Assembly (NCBI RefSeq): GCF_025628895.1
Contig: NZ_JAOTJC010000007.1
Coordinates: 1-64,000, forward strand
DNA from: Alteromonas salexigens
GTDB lineage: Bacteria > Pseudomonadota > Gammaproteobacteria > Enterobacterales > Alteromonadaceae
Direction: 5' to 3'
Length of the DNA: 64,000 bases
This document shows, in pieces, positions 9,461 through 19,178 of the stretch. The position numbers and the translations under genes are program-made. A model generated the notes under the pieces. That model saw nothing but the letters and a program-made list of their open reading frames with translations, was not told the origin of the DNA and did not search any database. The stretch's first letter is position 1. Every line of letters starts with the position of its first letter.

Positions 9461-10666
9461 CTATCTGGTCAATTTCTGTAATTTTTCTGATACCCAACCG
9501 CCGAACGAGCGACAAATTTGGCGTTTATACTCATTGTCTGCGATCAATTCGCCGCCGGTTGTATCTCGCCAAGCGCGCAGAGCGGCATTCAAACTCGCAT
9601 CGTCATTATAGTCAAATAAAAATGCCCGGCTTCCAGTGCTAGTTGCTTGGCGGGATAGCCACGTTTTACTTGTACAAAGCAGTGCACAACCTCTGGCCAG
9701 GCCATCCCAGAACACCCCTGAGGTTTTGTAAAAGTAACTTTCCGGGTGATAATTAAATAACATAGCGTCCACGCTGTTTAGTAAACCTTGATAACGCTCA
9801 AAGCTTAGCTCGCCTAAGTACAGCTCAAAATTGTCGTAGCGAGGCTCTAACGCAGATAAATGACTTTCAGCATCAGGAAAGTCTCTTATTCCCGGCGACT
9901 CAGTGTTCCAATGCACGATAAATTTGATATCGGGGAAAGAGTTAAGCAAATTTTCTAGCTGGGCTAAAATTAGCTCAATACCTTTATCTGCTTTTACACT
10001 TCCTACATATATTAAAATCCGTCTCGATTGATTACCCTTATTCGGCGTAACCTGCGAGTTTAAGTTAATTGCCGGGTGCAGTTCTACCGGGGCTTTGAGT
10101 ATCTGTTGGTAAGCCGCCACATATTCTTCGCAGCTTGTCGCAAATACTAAACGTGAAGTTGCTATAGAAGATTCCAGCAATGTCAGCGCCAGATTATATT
10201 TTATCGACCATGCTACACGATCAGCGTTAGTGCGCGAATCAATAAGATAATTGCCTGGATCGAACATGCCACATAGGAGCAATGCAGGCCCGGCGTCTCT
10301 GCCCACCTTCATAAAGAACTTAGCTAACCCAGATATATGAAAGCTAAAGCCTGTGTGCAGAAGTAGAGTGTCTGACCGTTGAACTCTCCCTTCGCTGTAC
10401 AAGCGAAGTAATTCATCAGCAAAGCTATCAGAAATACGCTCCTCTTCTTGAGAAGAAAGCGCAAAAAGGCGGTTAGTATAACAAGGCGTCTGAAAGTACG
10501 AATTTACGCGCCCCCCGCTTGGGAGGGTTATAGCTTCGTTCAACTTCTCAGACGCATATACCCGAATATTGCCAATTGACTCGCCCAAGAGATGGGATAC
10601 GGTGACATGATGGGAGTGCGTATCTTCGAAACCGGGATCGAGAACAACGAGACCAGACTCCTGCAT
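9461..10666 (-). CDS. Glycosyltransferase, GT4-like
   Basis: 401 residues. The C-terminal half has a GT-B Rossmann domain: RILIYVGSVKADKG opens it (about residue 215), and further on LFNYHPESYFYKTSG and FWDGLARGCALL match the donor-binding part of GT4-type enzymes. The N-terminal acceptor half is divergent. It probably adds one sugar to the locus glycan. Its start codon overlaps the stop of the upstream 150-residue gene by one base (TAATG), which points to translational coupling. The end is 8 bp before the next glycosyltransferase. Confidence 0.78.
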   Translation of the reverse strand: MQESGLVVLDPGFEDTHSHHVTVSHLLGESIGNIRVYASEKLNEAITLPSGGRVNSYFQTPCYTNRLFALSSQEEERISDSFADELLRLYSEGRVQRSDTLLLHTGFSFHISGLAKFFMKVGRDAGPALLLCGMFDPGNYLIDSRTNADRVAWSIKYNLALTLLESSIATSRLVFATSCEEYVAAYQQILKAPVELHPAINLNSQVTPNKGNQSRRILIYVGSVKADKGIELILAQLENLLNSFPDIKFIVHWNTESPGIRDFPDAESHLSALEPRYDNFELYLGELSFERYQGLLNSVDAMLFNYHPESYFYKTSGVFWDGLARGCALLCTSKTWLSRQATSTGSRAFLFDYNDDASLNAALRAWRDTTGGELIADNEYKRQICRSFGGWVSEKLQKLTR

Positions 10667-11118
10667 TACTTTATGAGGGCGGTTAGTTTTTCACTAAGCT
10701 CGTGGGTAGAGAGCTGTATTTGCCTGTGAATTTGCTGAGTCATGGCCACCATCATCTGCTTTTGCGATACTTGCAGCTTAAATATACTCACTGGAACCTC
10801 GTTTACCCATAACACCAGTTCATTACTGCCAATTTCAAGCGCCTGCCAATTTGGCTCAGTGGTGAAACCGAATTGCCCATCGCCCACCCCGGATTTAACC
10901 AGATCCTCCCGCATCAGGTTAGCCTCGGTCTTGCATACTGGGGTGTTATTTACTGTAAGTGAAACTTGGCACTGTTCTTTGCTAGCGTTCCTGGGAATGT
11001 ACGCCCAGCCAGAAAAAACATAAGGTGAAAGCTCATCCACATGGAATATAGCGAATTTAGGGTTACATTTAACTCGACGCTTTTTATTTTTTAGTTTTTT
11101 AATTATTTTAGATAACAC
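10666..11118 (-). CDS. Stand-alone GWA-type accessory domain protein
   Basis: 150 residues with a basic N-terminus (KKLKNKKRR). A single small beta-rich domain has FSGWAYIPRN (about residues 35-44), LMREDLVKSGVGDGQFGF (about 63-80) and LVLWVNEVPV. The same layout of GWA, R-DL and G-F occurs at the N-terminus of the 913-residue glycosyltransferase and in degenerate form at the C-terminus of the sulfotransferase at 35369-36334. The domain is common as an appendage of polysaccharide glycosyltransferases, perhaps for binding glycan or substrate. It has no catalytic motif. The C-terminal 30 residues could form an amphipathic helix. It is coupled to the following glycosyltransferase. Confidence 0.65.
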   Translation of the reverse strand: MLSKIIKKLKNKKRRVKCNPKFAIFHVDELSPYVFSGWAYIPRNASKEQCQVSLTVNNTPVCKTEANLMREDLVKSGVGDGQFGFTTEPNWQALEIGSNELVLWVNEVPVSIFKLQVSQKQMMVAMTQQIHRQIQLSTHELSEKLTALIK

Positions 11119-11128
11119 CTGTCTTCAC

Positions 11129-11605
11129 CTATTTATTGCCCAGCTCCAAAGCCGGAATATATGCTGCAGAATGTGCGTGCACCTCGGGATGAGTTGAAAC
11201 TTTGTGTTTATCCATCCAAATGTACCGTTGGTGCTGTTCTCCCAGAGGCAGAGGGAGGTCATTATCGCCTATCTCAAGGTGATATCCCAGCACCACATAA
11301 TGCGTTGAAGGGTGAGACCCCATAACACTGTCTTCATAAAAATGCTCATACACACCTAGCAGGTTAGCGTTCGCCCTCGCGTAGCCTACACCCAGCTCGT
11401 GCTCAGACAGCCGTAAAAATGCCTGGTCCAGTGATTCGTTTTTTAAAATTCTACCACCTGGGACAAACCAGAGCCCCTGGGCAGGTCGGTTATTACGAAA
11501 ACCCAGTAACACTTCGCCTTTGTCATTTTCAACCACGAGATCTATTGATACGAGTGGTGTGTTATCGATTACTGCTGTAAACGCCTCTTTTGAGAGAAAT
11601 CCCAC
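11129..11605 (-). CDS. gmm: GDP-mannose mannosyl hydrolase (Nudix)
   Basis: 158 residues, matching the Gmm/WcaH family. The modified Nudix box characteristic of this family runs from GGRILKNESLD to SEHELG (residues 50-72), lacking the usual REUXEE form. It hydrolyses GDP-mannose (and GDP-glucose) to GDP and the sugar, probably tuning the supply of GDP-mannose for the adjacent GDP-fucose branch. The family often sits next to gmd and fcl, as here: fcl starts upstream and ends 4 bp before it. Confidence 0.9.
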   Translation of the reverse strand: MGFLSKEAFTAVIDNTPLVSIDLVVENDKGEVLLGFRNNRPAQGLWFVPGGRILKNESLDQAFLRLSEHELGVGYARANANLLGVYEHFYEDSVMGSHPSTHYVVLGYHLEIGDNDLPLPLGEQHQRYIWMDKHKVSTHPEVHAHSAAYIPALELGNK

Positions 11606-11609
11606 TTTA

Positions 11610-12569
11610 TCAGCCTCTGAAGTTATCCTGATTGTTCAAAAACCATTGGTATGCATTCATTAGCCCTTCTTCAAGGGAATAAGTATGCTGCCAGCCCAAC
11701 GCATGCAATCTCGAAACATCCATCAGTTTACGTGGGGTGCCGTCCGGTTTACTTGTGTCCCATACAATATCGCCCTTAAATCCAGTCACTTTTGCAACCG
11801 TCTCGACAAGCTCCCTGATAGTGCAGTCTTCGCCGGTTCCCACGTTAATGTGGCTTAACATAGGCTGGGTATTGGCAAGATAGGTTTCACTGTCCAGATT
11901 CATTACGTGCACACTAGCTGCCGCCATATCGTCCACATGAAGAAATTCGCGCATAGGTTTACCGCTTCCCCAGGCCACCACTTCACTATCCCCTCGTTCC
12001 GCAGCTTCGTGAAATCGGCGTAGCAGTGCTGGAATTACGTGAGAATTCTCAGGGTGAAAATTATCATTGGGGCCGTAGAGATTGGTAGGCATGACAGACC
12101 GGTAATCGCGTCCGTACTGACGGTTATAACTTTCACACAATTTAATGCCGGCTATTTTGGCAATTGCGTAGGGTTCGTTGGTTTCTTCCAGCGTGCCTGT
12201 TAACAGAGCGTCTTCCGACATGGGCTGAGAAGCCAGCTTAGGGTATATGCAACTAGAACCCAGAAACAGTAACTTATTTACGTTATTTGCGTGTGCAGCG
12301 TGAATTATATTTGCCTCAATCATGAGGTTTTCATAGATAAATTCAGCAGGGTAGGTGTTGTTGGCGTGAATACCGCCCACTTTTGCGGCCGCCAGATACA
12401 CTTCATCAATGCTATTTTGAGCGAAGAACGTCATGACTTCAGACTGGTTTGTAAGATCTAACTCGTTACGAGTACGCGTTATAATTCTAACTTCTTCACG
12501 GTCTTCCAATTGCCTTACAATCGCAGCGCCAACCATACCGCGATGACCGGCTACAAATATAGTTCTCAT
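11610..12569 (-). CDS. fcl: GDP-L-fucose synthase
   Basis: 319 residues. It is a bifunctional epimerase-reductase that turns GDP-4-keto-6-deoxymannose into GDP-L-fucose with NADPH. The SDR motif is GHRGMVG (residues 8-14). The active site has Ser106 and Cys107 in GSSCIYP, and Tyr134 and Lys138 in PYAIAK. It follows gmd by about 60 bp, but a hairpin with a T-run lies in that gap, so its expression may be attenuated relative to gmd. Confidence 0.95.
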   Translation of the reverse strand: MRTIFVAGHRGMVGAAIVRQLEDREEVRIITRTRNELDLTNQSEVMTFFAQNSIDEVYLAAAKVGGIHANNTYPAEFIYENLMIEANIIHAAHANNVNKLLFLGSSCIYPKLASQPMSEDALLTGTLEETNEPYAIAKIAGIKLCESYNRQYGRDYRSVMPTNLYGPNDNFHPENSHVIPALLRRFHEAAERGDSEVVAWGSGKPMREFLHVDDMAAASVHVMNLDSETYLANTQPMLSHINVGTGEDCTIRELVETVAKVTGFKGDIVWDTSKPDGTPRKLMDVSRLHALGWQHTYSLEEGLMNAYQWFLNNQDNFRG

Positions 12570-12587
12570 TAAAATTTCCCCAAATAT

Positions 12588-12614
12588 TAAAAAAGCCCTA
12601 AAAAGGGCCTTTTC
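12588..12614 (-). terminator. Terminator-like hairpin between gmd and fcl
   Basis: On the minus strand a GCCC/GGGC stem, extended by A/T pairs with one bulged base, is followed by TTTTTT. It lies after the gmd stop and before the fcl start, inside what is otherwise one pathway unit. It may be a partial terminator that sets the gmd to fcl ratio. Confidence 0.65.
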
Positions 12615-12629
12615 GAAACAAATCCAACC

Positions 12630-13751
12630 CTATTCTTTAGCCACTGATACGGTATATCCATGCTTTTTAAGAAGAGCATGCTGTTTTGCCTTTTCAAGGT
12701 CCGATTGCACCATTTCTGCACACATTTCTTCCACAGTGATTTCTGGCGTCCAGCCCAATTTTTCTTTGGCTTTAGAAGGGTCACCCAGCAGAGTTTCAAC
12801 TTCGGCGGGGCGGAAGTAACGAGGATCGACTTGGATAATCACATCACCCGGGCTAACGCCAGGGGCCATCTCGTGATTCACTTCAACCACTGTAGCGATT
12901 TCCTGTTCGCCCTCGCCGCTGAACTCTAGAGTTATACCTGCTTCGGCCGCTGACATACGCACAAATTCACGTACAGAAATTTGCTTTCCTGTAGCGATAA
13001 CAAAATCTTCTGCTTCATCTTGTTGCAGCATCATCCATTGCATTCTTACATAATCTTTGGCGTGCCCCCAGTCTCGCAGTGCGTCCATATTACCCAGATA
13101 CAAGCAAGACTCTAATCCCTGTGCGATATTGGCTATACCGCGAGTGATTTTACGGGTTACGAAGGTTTCGCCTCGCCGAGGTGACTCGTGATTAAACAGA
13201 ATACCATTGCACGCATACATGCCATAGGATTCACGGTAATTAACCGTAATCCAATACGCATACATTTTTGCAACGGCGTACGGGGAACGCGGGTAGAATG
13301 GAGTGGTCTCTTTTTGCGGTGTTTCCTGTACTAATCCATACAACTCAGAAGTAGACGCTTGATAAAATTTCGTTTTCTTTTCTAATCCCAGAAAGCGAAT
13401 AGCTTCAAGCAGACGAAGTGTACCAATAGCGTCTACATCGGCAGTGTACTCAGGAGCTTCAAAGGACACTGCTACATGTGACTGGGCGCCAAGGTTATAA
13501 ACCTCGTCAGGCTGCACTTCCTGTAAAATACGGGTTAGGTTAGAAGTGTCTGTCAGATCACCATAATGAAGGTAAAATTGTGGATTTTTTTCGTGAGGGT
13601 CTTCATAAATATGATCGACACGCTCAGTGTTAAATAACGAAGCCCTACGTTTGATACCGTGAACTTCATATCCCTTACCTAATAAAAACTCGGCAAGATA
13701 TGAGCCATCTTGCCCAGTAACCCCAGTAATTAAAGCTTTCTTCACGAACAC
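12630..13751 (-). CDS. gmd: GDP-mannose 4,6-dehydratase
   Basis: 373 residues, the normal length. It converts GDP-D-mannose to GDP-4-keto-6-deoxymannose, the entry into GDP-L-fucose. The motifs are [10 protein letters not shown] (about residues 10-19), the catalytic STSELYG, SPYAVAK and the family-typical [15 protein letters not shown]. The start overlaps the end of the upstream sulfotransferase gene by 10 bp. The enzymes that make GDP-mannose itself (ManB, ManC) are not in this window. Confidence 0.97.
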   Translation of the reverse strand: MFVKKALITGVTGQDGSYLAEFLLGKGYEVHGIKRRASLFNTERVDHIYEDPHEKNPQFYLHYGDLTDTSNLTRILQEVQPDEVYNLGAQSHVAVSFEAPEYTADVDAIGTLRLLEAIRFLGLEKKTKFYQASTSELYGLVQETPQKETTPFYPRSPYAVAKMYAYWITVNYRESYGMYACNGILFNHESPRRGETFVTRKITRGIANIAQGLESCLYLGNMDALRDWGHAKDYVRMQWMMLQQDEAEDFVIATGKQISVREFVRMSAAEAGITLEFSGEGEQEIATVVEVNHEMAPGVSPGDVIIQVDPRYFRPAEVETLLGDPSKAKEKLGWTPEITVEEMCAEMVQSDLEKAKQHALLKKHGYTVSVAKE

Positions 13752-14383
13752 ACCTTTTCTAAATCAAGTTCAGTTAATAAGTCCGATATTTTAGTTTCTT
13801 TTTCTCTAAAAATCTCCAAAGCGTTTTCTATAGTTCGCCTTTTTGGGGAAAAGTAGTCTGGGCTATATGAGCTAGACGGCTTCCTTTCTAATTGTAAAAA
13901 ATCTGCTATTTCATCCAACTTGGGTTTCGATGACAGAGAATTATAAGGAGCATAGAGTACATTTTCCTTCTCAAAATACTGATACCACTTAGTAGCAAAA
14001 CTCTCCCAAAAGTTCATTTTATCATCAATAAACTCCTCATAACTCTGTGTTAATCCTCCTGTCGACTTTTCAAGCTCATACCAACTGGAAACGGAGAGAA
14101 CTGGATTCCGCAGTTGGACTAGATACTTTCTTTCTTCAACAAACGGCAGTGAAAGATCAAACTCATGAGTCTTAGTTATTCTCTTGCCAGCTCCACAGAG
14201 GTTATTTTTCCTAGTCCAGTCTAACCCTGAGCTCGGACAATCTATTTTATTACCATCGGCATCACTACAAGTGTAAAACTCGCAGTATTCGTTATTGGCG
14301 TAACAAAAAGTGTCTAAAAGACCGACTAAGATATGGTGTCCACTACGAGGGAATGTAACTATATGTGCCCTACTCTTATTCAT
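13742..14383 (-). CDS. Sulfotransferase-like protein
   Basis: 213 residues. A P-loop-like motif [10 protein letters not shown] lies at residues 9-18 and a 3'-phosphate-binding [15 protein letters not shown] at about 89-103, the two PAPS contacts of the sulfotransferase fold. At 213 residues it is short for the family, but both motifs and the C-terminal helices are present. The DNA here and upstream to about 19.1 kb is visibly richer in A and T than gmd and fcl next door, suggesting a separate acquisition. The acceptor is unknown. Confidence 0.72.
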   Translation of the reverse strand: MNKSRAHIVTFPRSGHHILVGLLDTFCYANNEYCEFYTCSDADGNKIDCPSSGLDWTRKNNLCGAGKRITKTHEFDLSLPFVEERKYLVQLRNPVLSVSSWYELEKSTGGLTQSYEEFIDDKMNFWESFATKWYQYFEKENVLYAPYNSLSSKPKLDEIADFLQLERKPSSSYSPDYFSPKRRTIENALEIFREKETKISDLLTELDLEKVCS

Positions 14384-14416
14384 TACCTACATCCTAAAAT
14401 TATTATTAAAAAAATA

Positions 14417-16948
14417 CTAAACATCTTCTATCGATAGCAGTTTAAATGATAATTCCCGCTTCTCATTTAACGATGATTTATGAAATTTGGAAGGAATGAG
14501 AGTCACCTCAAAATAATTTGACTTCATGTTCGCAATGTAAAGATCTACAACCTTTTCTTCACTTCTACTAAGAGAGACCACAAGTTCCTCATCTATAAAT
14601 CTTATGGATATAACTTGTTCAGAAAACAAAACATTTTTTATCCGTAGCGAAAGCTTTTCTACTTCCTTTGATATGCTCACACCGATTACAGACTTGGACG
14701 AATGGCACCAACGAAATTTATAGTCTATCCCAGATTCAGGATATGGTCCTTCTTCGACATCGACGCCCTTTTTATATGAGAGAATCACTGGTTTATCTCT
14801 GATAGACTTAACATCATGGCTCAATTCAATTTTTCTGGGTGCGCCAACCTTGTCAAAAATCTTTTCCTGCAGTAGTGCTGCATGAATAGAATGATAACAA
14901 GCCTCCAACGTGAATTTATTATGAGCATACAAATGGGAGCTTTTAGATAACGAGCGCCTCATGGTCTCGTCTCTATATAATGTACTTATTATTTTACTTA
15001 ATTCTTCAGAGGAAGAGTTATTTAATTTATAGCCAGTTACGCCATCAATGATAGCATCTTTTATACCACTCATATTTAAACCTATTGAAGGAACGCCGCA
15101 CATGGCTGCCTCTAAATAAACCTGACCCAGGGTTTCTTCAGAACTCGGAGCAACAAAGAGATCCATAGCGTTTAGAGCGCTCACTACCGTTTTTTGTTCT
15201 TTAACATATCCTGTTGAAATAATGCGACAATTGTCTAGTTTTATCGATACATCCAAATTTCCGATTAGTAAAATCACCAATTTGTTAATATCTAAACGAC
15301 GAACTGCATCTAGGAAAAGTTTTCCACCCTTCCGCGGGTCACTCAACGAAGAGACACTAAATCCTAATACAAACTCATCGGATCCAACGCCAAACTCTTC
15401 CCTGCAGTGGCTTTTATCCACTGGTTTGTATAGGTAACTCGGCACACCTAGTTGAATATCATAGACTGGTACACTAGCACCCAACGCCTCGAGTTTCGAA
15501 GCAACAAAACTTCTGGTCCACGCCGAATTAACAAATAACTTTAAGTTTGTACTATTTTTTAGTAACGAAACTTTTTCTTCCCACGCAGCATTGATTTTGT
15601 ATTCATCAATAATCGGATATTCGTTTTTACTTGGGCATTCCGCATCACAGCCAGTTAGATGTTTTTGACAAAAACCTGGGTAAGCGCACCTTCCGGTGAA
15701 CAACCAAAAATCGTGTACTACCCAATAAGTAGGCAACTTTTTCTGTATTTCATCAATTAGAGCAACTGTGTCAGGAATTTGAGAATGAATATTTCCAAAT
15801 ATCACAATATCAGGGTTATTTTTCTCAATTGCTGCATTAACATAAGCCGAGTGACTACCTTTCGAAACTGAAAGGTCAAGTGGTGTTACCTGATGCCCAG
15901 CCATTTCTAAAGCTGCGCATATTCTCTGATGTGCTATGCCAGCGCCATAATTGAAACCATGGTCATTTATTGCAAGAACCCTTAGTTTCCTTCCCCACTC
16001 AAATTCAGGCCGATTTAATTCTTCTGGTTCTATATCCCACTCCTCAATAAAACGCTTACGAACGCTAAGGAGTTCTTGCTTAAATTTTGTAGGGTCCGCG
16101 GTTTTCTGTTCTGGGTGTGACCGAAAATTAACTATTGGGGTATGGATAATATGGAGGTTTGCTTTGACAGCTGCAAACCTACACCACATTTCATAATCCA
16201 TACTATAAAAACAGTCTGTTTTTACATGTGCACCGGCACGTTCCCACAAGTCTTTTGTGAAGAATACCTCCGGTTGGTAGAAGAACTGACCAGCGTTCCA
16301 GCCTTTATCAAGGTCGAGTAATTCCTGTATCGGTAAAACACCTTCTTCACACGCAGTTATATGTCTGCTTATTATTTTATCATTTTCATATACTTCACAA
16401 ATACCAGCCACTAAATCAGCCTTGCTGGTGATAAACGCCAGCGCCATTTTAAACAGGGCATTTGGAGCGAATTGATCATCGCTATTTAACCAGGTATATA
16501 TATCGCCGGTGGCTTTATCGAATCCCTTATTGATTGCATCACTTTGCCCTTTATCTGGCTCAGAGACAAAGTAGTTTATATGCTCAGAGTATTTCTCGAT
16601 AACAGAAACAGTACTATCTGTAGATCCACCATCTATAATAATGAACTCTATATTTGGGTACGCCTGACTTATTACACTGACGATGGTTTCTTCGATGTAC
16701 TTTCCTTGATTAAATGATGGAGTTACTACGGAGATTTTCGGCCAATCTATACCGTTTGAGGACATTGGAAAGCAAGCGGGATCATCTTTGAATAATTTTT
16801 CAGAAATGAATTTTTTTAACTTAATTGAAGCAGGAAGTTTTTGGCCAATGAGTAACGCATCTAACTCATATCGCGCTTTATCTAAACGACCGTCTTTCCA
16901 ACTCTTTATAATAATATCGAACTTCTTGCTAAGCATTAAATTTTCCAT
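14417..16948 (-). CDS. Bifunctional glycosyltransferase (GT2 plus GT4) with C-terminal beta domain
   Basis: 843 residues. Residues about 70-310 are a GT2 domain of the WcaA type (SVVTPSFNQG, IIIDGGSTDST, SEPDKGQSDAINKGF and the metal site LNSDD). Residues about 330-690 are a GT-B/GT4 domain. It contains VVHDFWLFTGRCAYPG, a cysteine-rich stretch CQKHLTGCDAEC, FSVSSLSDPRKGGKL and the donor site SSEETLGQVYLEAAMCG. The last 120 residues are a beta-rich region I do not recognise. It probably adds two consecutive sugars. The gene is AT-rich relative to its neighbours. The first ATG (MENL) is used; a second Met (MLSKK) follows four codons later. Confidence 0.87.
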   Translation of the reverse strand: MENLMLSKKFDIIIKSWKDGRLDKARYELDALLIGQKLPASIKLKKFISEKLFKDDPACFPMSSNGIDWPKISVVTPSFNQGKYIEETIVSVISQAYPNIEFIIIDGGSTDSTVSVIEKYSEHINYFVSEPDKGQSDAINKGFDKATGDIYTWLNSDDQFAPNALFKMALAFITSKADLVAGICEVYENDKIISRHITACEEGVLPIQELLDLDKGWNAGQFFYQPEVFFTKDLWERAGAHVKTDCFYSMDYEMWCRFAAVKANLHIIHTPIVNFRSHPEQKTADPTKFKQELLSVRKRFIEEWDIEPEELNRPEFEWGRKLRVLAINDHGFNYGAGIAHQRICAALEMAGHQVTPLDLSVSKGSHSAYVNAAIEKNNPDIVIFGNIHSQIPDTVALIDEIQKKLPTYWVVHDFWLFTGRCAYPGFCQKHLTGCDAECPSKNEYPIIDEYKINAAWEEKVSLLKNSTNLKLFVNSAWTRSFVASKLEALGASVPVYDIQLGVPSYLYKPVDKSHCREEFGVGSDEFVLGFSVSSLSDPRKGGKLFLDAVRRLDINKLVILLIGNLDVSIKLDNCRIISTGYVKEQKTVVSALNAMDLFVAPSSEETLGQVYLEAAMCGVPSIGLNMSGIKDAIIDGVTGYKLNNSSSEELSKIISTLYRDETMRRSLSKSSHLYAHNKFTLEACYHSIHAALLQEKIFDKVGAPRKIELSHDVKSIRDKPVILSYKKGVDVEEGPYPESGIDYKFRWCHSSKSVIGVSISKEVEKLSLRIKNVLFSEQVISIRFIDEELVVSLSRSEEKVVDLYIANMKSNYFEVTLIPSKFHKSSLNEKRELSFKLLSIEDV

Positions 16949-16959
16949 TAACGATTTCT

Positions 16960-17907
16960 TTAAAAGCTATACGACATCATATTAGCAACCTCTTCAAACG
17001 CGCGAGATTTGCTAACCTCATCTTTAAGAGACGATGATAGCCCAAGTCTTTCTCTAACCTGAATCTTACTGCCCTTTCTACCGCTATCGCCCGTAACATT
17101 ATGTATATTAAATGTAGTAGAAAAGTTTTCATCATATTTGATATCTAAAGCTGTAGATATTAACTCCATCTGGGCCTTTGGATTATCAACAAAATCTTCG
17201 TATTTATAAATCTCACTCATTTCAAAGTTTTTTAAAAAATATAAAAGTCTGGTGCAATACTCATTAAAAGTTGGCGGGGAGAAGTGAACCCAATTATTTT
17301 TTATAAGAGAGAGGTAACTATCGACCGGATGTCTAACTGTAGCTATTTTCTTAATCTCGAAATCATCACTTAGTATATTTAAAATTGAACATGAATTAGA
17401 AGAGTTATCACCGACACAGAAATCCGCATGACTATGGTCGCGTATAACTAATTCACCACCTAAAGCATTTATATGATCGCTCACGGTGACGATGTTATTA
17501 CGCAATATGGTCTCGGATAGTGAATTTATATTGGGAACATTTGCATAATGACATAATCGAGTGATATCAGTTGGAGAATACTCTGCTCCGCTTTCATTAA
17601 AGTGGAGCTTGGTATAAGGATGGACTTCACTCAGCAAGTACACATTAGGTAATGACGATATACATTTTGAAATTAGGGTTCCGCCACTACACGCGAAATG
17701 GTGTACCGTTCTCAGAACATCTTTTTTATTAATTTTTGATAGCTTTTCGCACCTTTCTAACAAACTAAATTCTTTACTCTCTACTGAAGCGGTCGACTCT
17801 TTTTTTGGCAACAAATACTTCTGTTCAATAACTTGCAGCGCACTTTCTATTTCAGTATGCAAGCTTTTCAAACTTTTTTGATTATTATATATTTTTTTCA
17901 TCAGCAA
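16960..17907 (-). CDS. Sulfotransferase-like protein
   Basis: 315 residues. After about 65 variable residues comes HHFACSGGTLISKC (P-loop-like), then ATVRHPVDSYLSLI in the position of the 3'-phosphate site, and a KYEDFVDNP motif seen in several sulfotransferases. It is probably a PAPS-dependent sulfotransferase. The P-loop differs from the canonical PKSGTT, so this is less certain than for the copy at 5938. The start overlaps the end of the upstream coiled-coil gene by 23 bp. Codon use is very AT-rich. Confidence 0.65.
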   Translation of the reverse strand: MLMKKIYNNQKSLKSLHTEIESALQVIEQKYLLPKKESTASVESKEFSLLERCEKLSKINKKDVLRTVHHFACSGGTLISKCISSLPNVYLLSEVHPYTKLHFNESGAEYSPTDITRLCHYANVPNINSLSETILRNNIVTVSDHINALGGELVIRDHSHADFCVGDNSSNSCSILNILSDDFEIKKIATVRHPVDSYLSLIKNNWVHFSPPTFNEYCTRLLYFLKNFEMSEIYKYEDFVDNPKAQMELISTALDIKYDENFSTTFNIHNVTGDSGRKGSKIQVRERLGLSSSLKDEVSKSRAFEEVANMMSYSF

Positions 17908-19159
17908 TCTCAGGGTACTTTTTTTCTAACTTGAGATAAAAATCTGAGGCTTGCCTTAGCTTTTCGTAAAGTTCGTTTATCAGAAGGGTAAGCTCTTCTT
18001 CACTTTTTATCTTTGTACGATATTTTTCTCTCAAATCTTCTAGATCTGAACTCAGTTTTAAGTTTAATTTAGAGGTAATGTCCAAAGTTTCCATTAGTTT
18101 TCTTTCCGAATTCTTCGCTTCGGCTATTTTATTACTGGAATCTTCGAAATAATTCTCCCATTTTAACTTATCGCTTGAGTATTGCTCGATGAGGTTATTT
18201 AGTTCAGCATCGCACTCATCTTTCCCTTGCTTTAAACTTTCACTTTCTTTTATTAAACTATCTTTAATCTCAATAGATTTTGAAAGCTCACTTTCTAACT
18301 TATGATTAATTACTTTTAGATTTTCTAAGTTAGCTTTTGCTTCTTCTGCTTTTTTATTTAGTTTTGATTCTGAGAGCAATACTTCTTTTTTACTGTCTTT
18401 TAAATCGCTTACCTCCACACGCAGTGACTTTAAAGATATTTTCAGTTCTTGATTTTCCTTTACAAGTGCATCTACGTTATTTTCATGGTGATTTCTCTGT
18501 CTATAATATTCTTTTGCTGCAGTAAGATCAGTAGACTTAGTGGAAACAACCATGACAAATGGCGGCGCGAATTCAGGTACTACAATAAAATCTCGCTCGG
18601 CCTGTGCCAATAACGTTTTTACATTTGCAAGTGGAGACTCATCTCCAAAAAGCGGAGGTTGTGAAGTTTGAATAAGTAGATGAGTAAAGTCAGTCAGTAC
18701 TTGTGGAGAAATACACTTGCTTTCTGCACCGTTCAATTGGGTAATTAACAAACTCGGTTCACACTCGCTAATACCAAGTTTATTCATGCAGTCACTTAAT
18801 AAAACAGTTTTGGCTACCTCCTCCTTAAATTTTAAGGCGGGGCGAACTTTTTTTATTTTTGAGGGCATTAACGAGGAAGTGTATCCCACTAAATTACCGA
18901 TAAAAATCGGTAGTTCATCCCGTTGCGGATTGTCAGATAGGGGGACACCTTCCTCCACTATAACAGAGTTAGACCTCTTCTGTTCAGATACCAGCAAACG
19001 GGCCCGTTCAGCTAGCGACTTTTCCGGCTCGATTATGAGGACCTTACTCGCAGATGACTCAACTGCCCAGCTTAGCAGTGACTCTGACTTTGCACCTAAT
19101 ATAACGATGTTTTTAGGCTGAACGGACAACCCCTTTGCCATACGTAGCATGTCACTCAT
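17885..19159 (-). CDS. Rossmann-like N-terminal domain with long coiled coil
   Basis: 424 residues. Residues about 17-60 read like the first strands of a SAM-dependent methyltransferase (FkbM-like) fold: NIVILGAKSES, then KVLIIEPEKSLAERA. The domain continues to about residue 210. Residues about 220-410 are a continuous coiled coil rich in Lys, Glu, Leu and Ser. I cannot identify a catalytic residue, so methyltransferase activity is only a guess; it may instead be a scaffold for the glycosylation enzymes. It is followed with overlap by a sulfotransferase and preceded by another coiled-coil protein, 19 bp away. Confidence 0.6.
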   Translation of the reverse strand: MSDMLRMAKGLSVQPKNIVILGAKSESLLSWAVESSASKVLIIEPEKSLAERARLLVSEQKRSNSVIVEEGVPLSDNPQRDELPIFIGNLVGYTSSLMPSKIKKVRPALKFKEEVAKTVLLSDCMNKLGISECEPSLLITQLNGAESKCISPQVLTDFTHLLIQTSQPPLFGDESPLANVKTLLAQAERDFIVVPEFAPPFVMVVSTKSTDLTAAKEYYRQRNHHENNVDALVKENQELKISLKSLRVEVSDLKDSKKEVLLSESKLNKKAEEAKANLENLKVINHKLESELSKSIEIKDSLIKESESLKQGKDECDAELNNLIEQYSSDKLKWENYFEDSSNKIAEAKNSERKLMETLDITSKLNLKLSSDLEDLREKYRTKIKSEEELTLLINELYEKLRQASDFYLKLEKKYPEIADEKNI

Positions 19160-19178
19160 TGAATCGCTCCTGCGCTAG

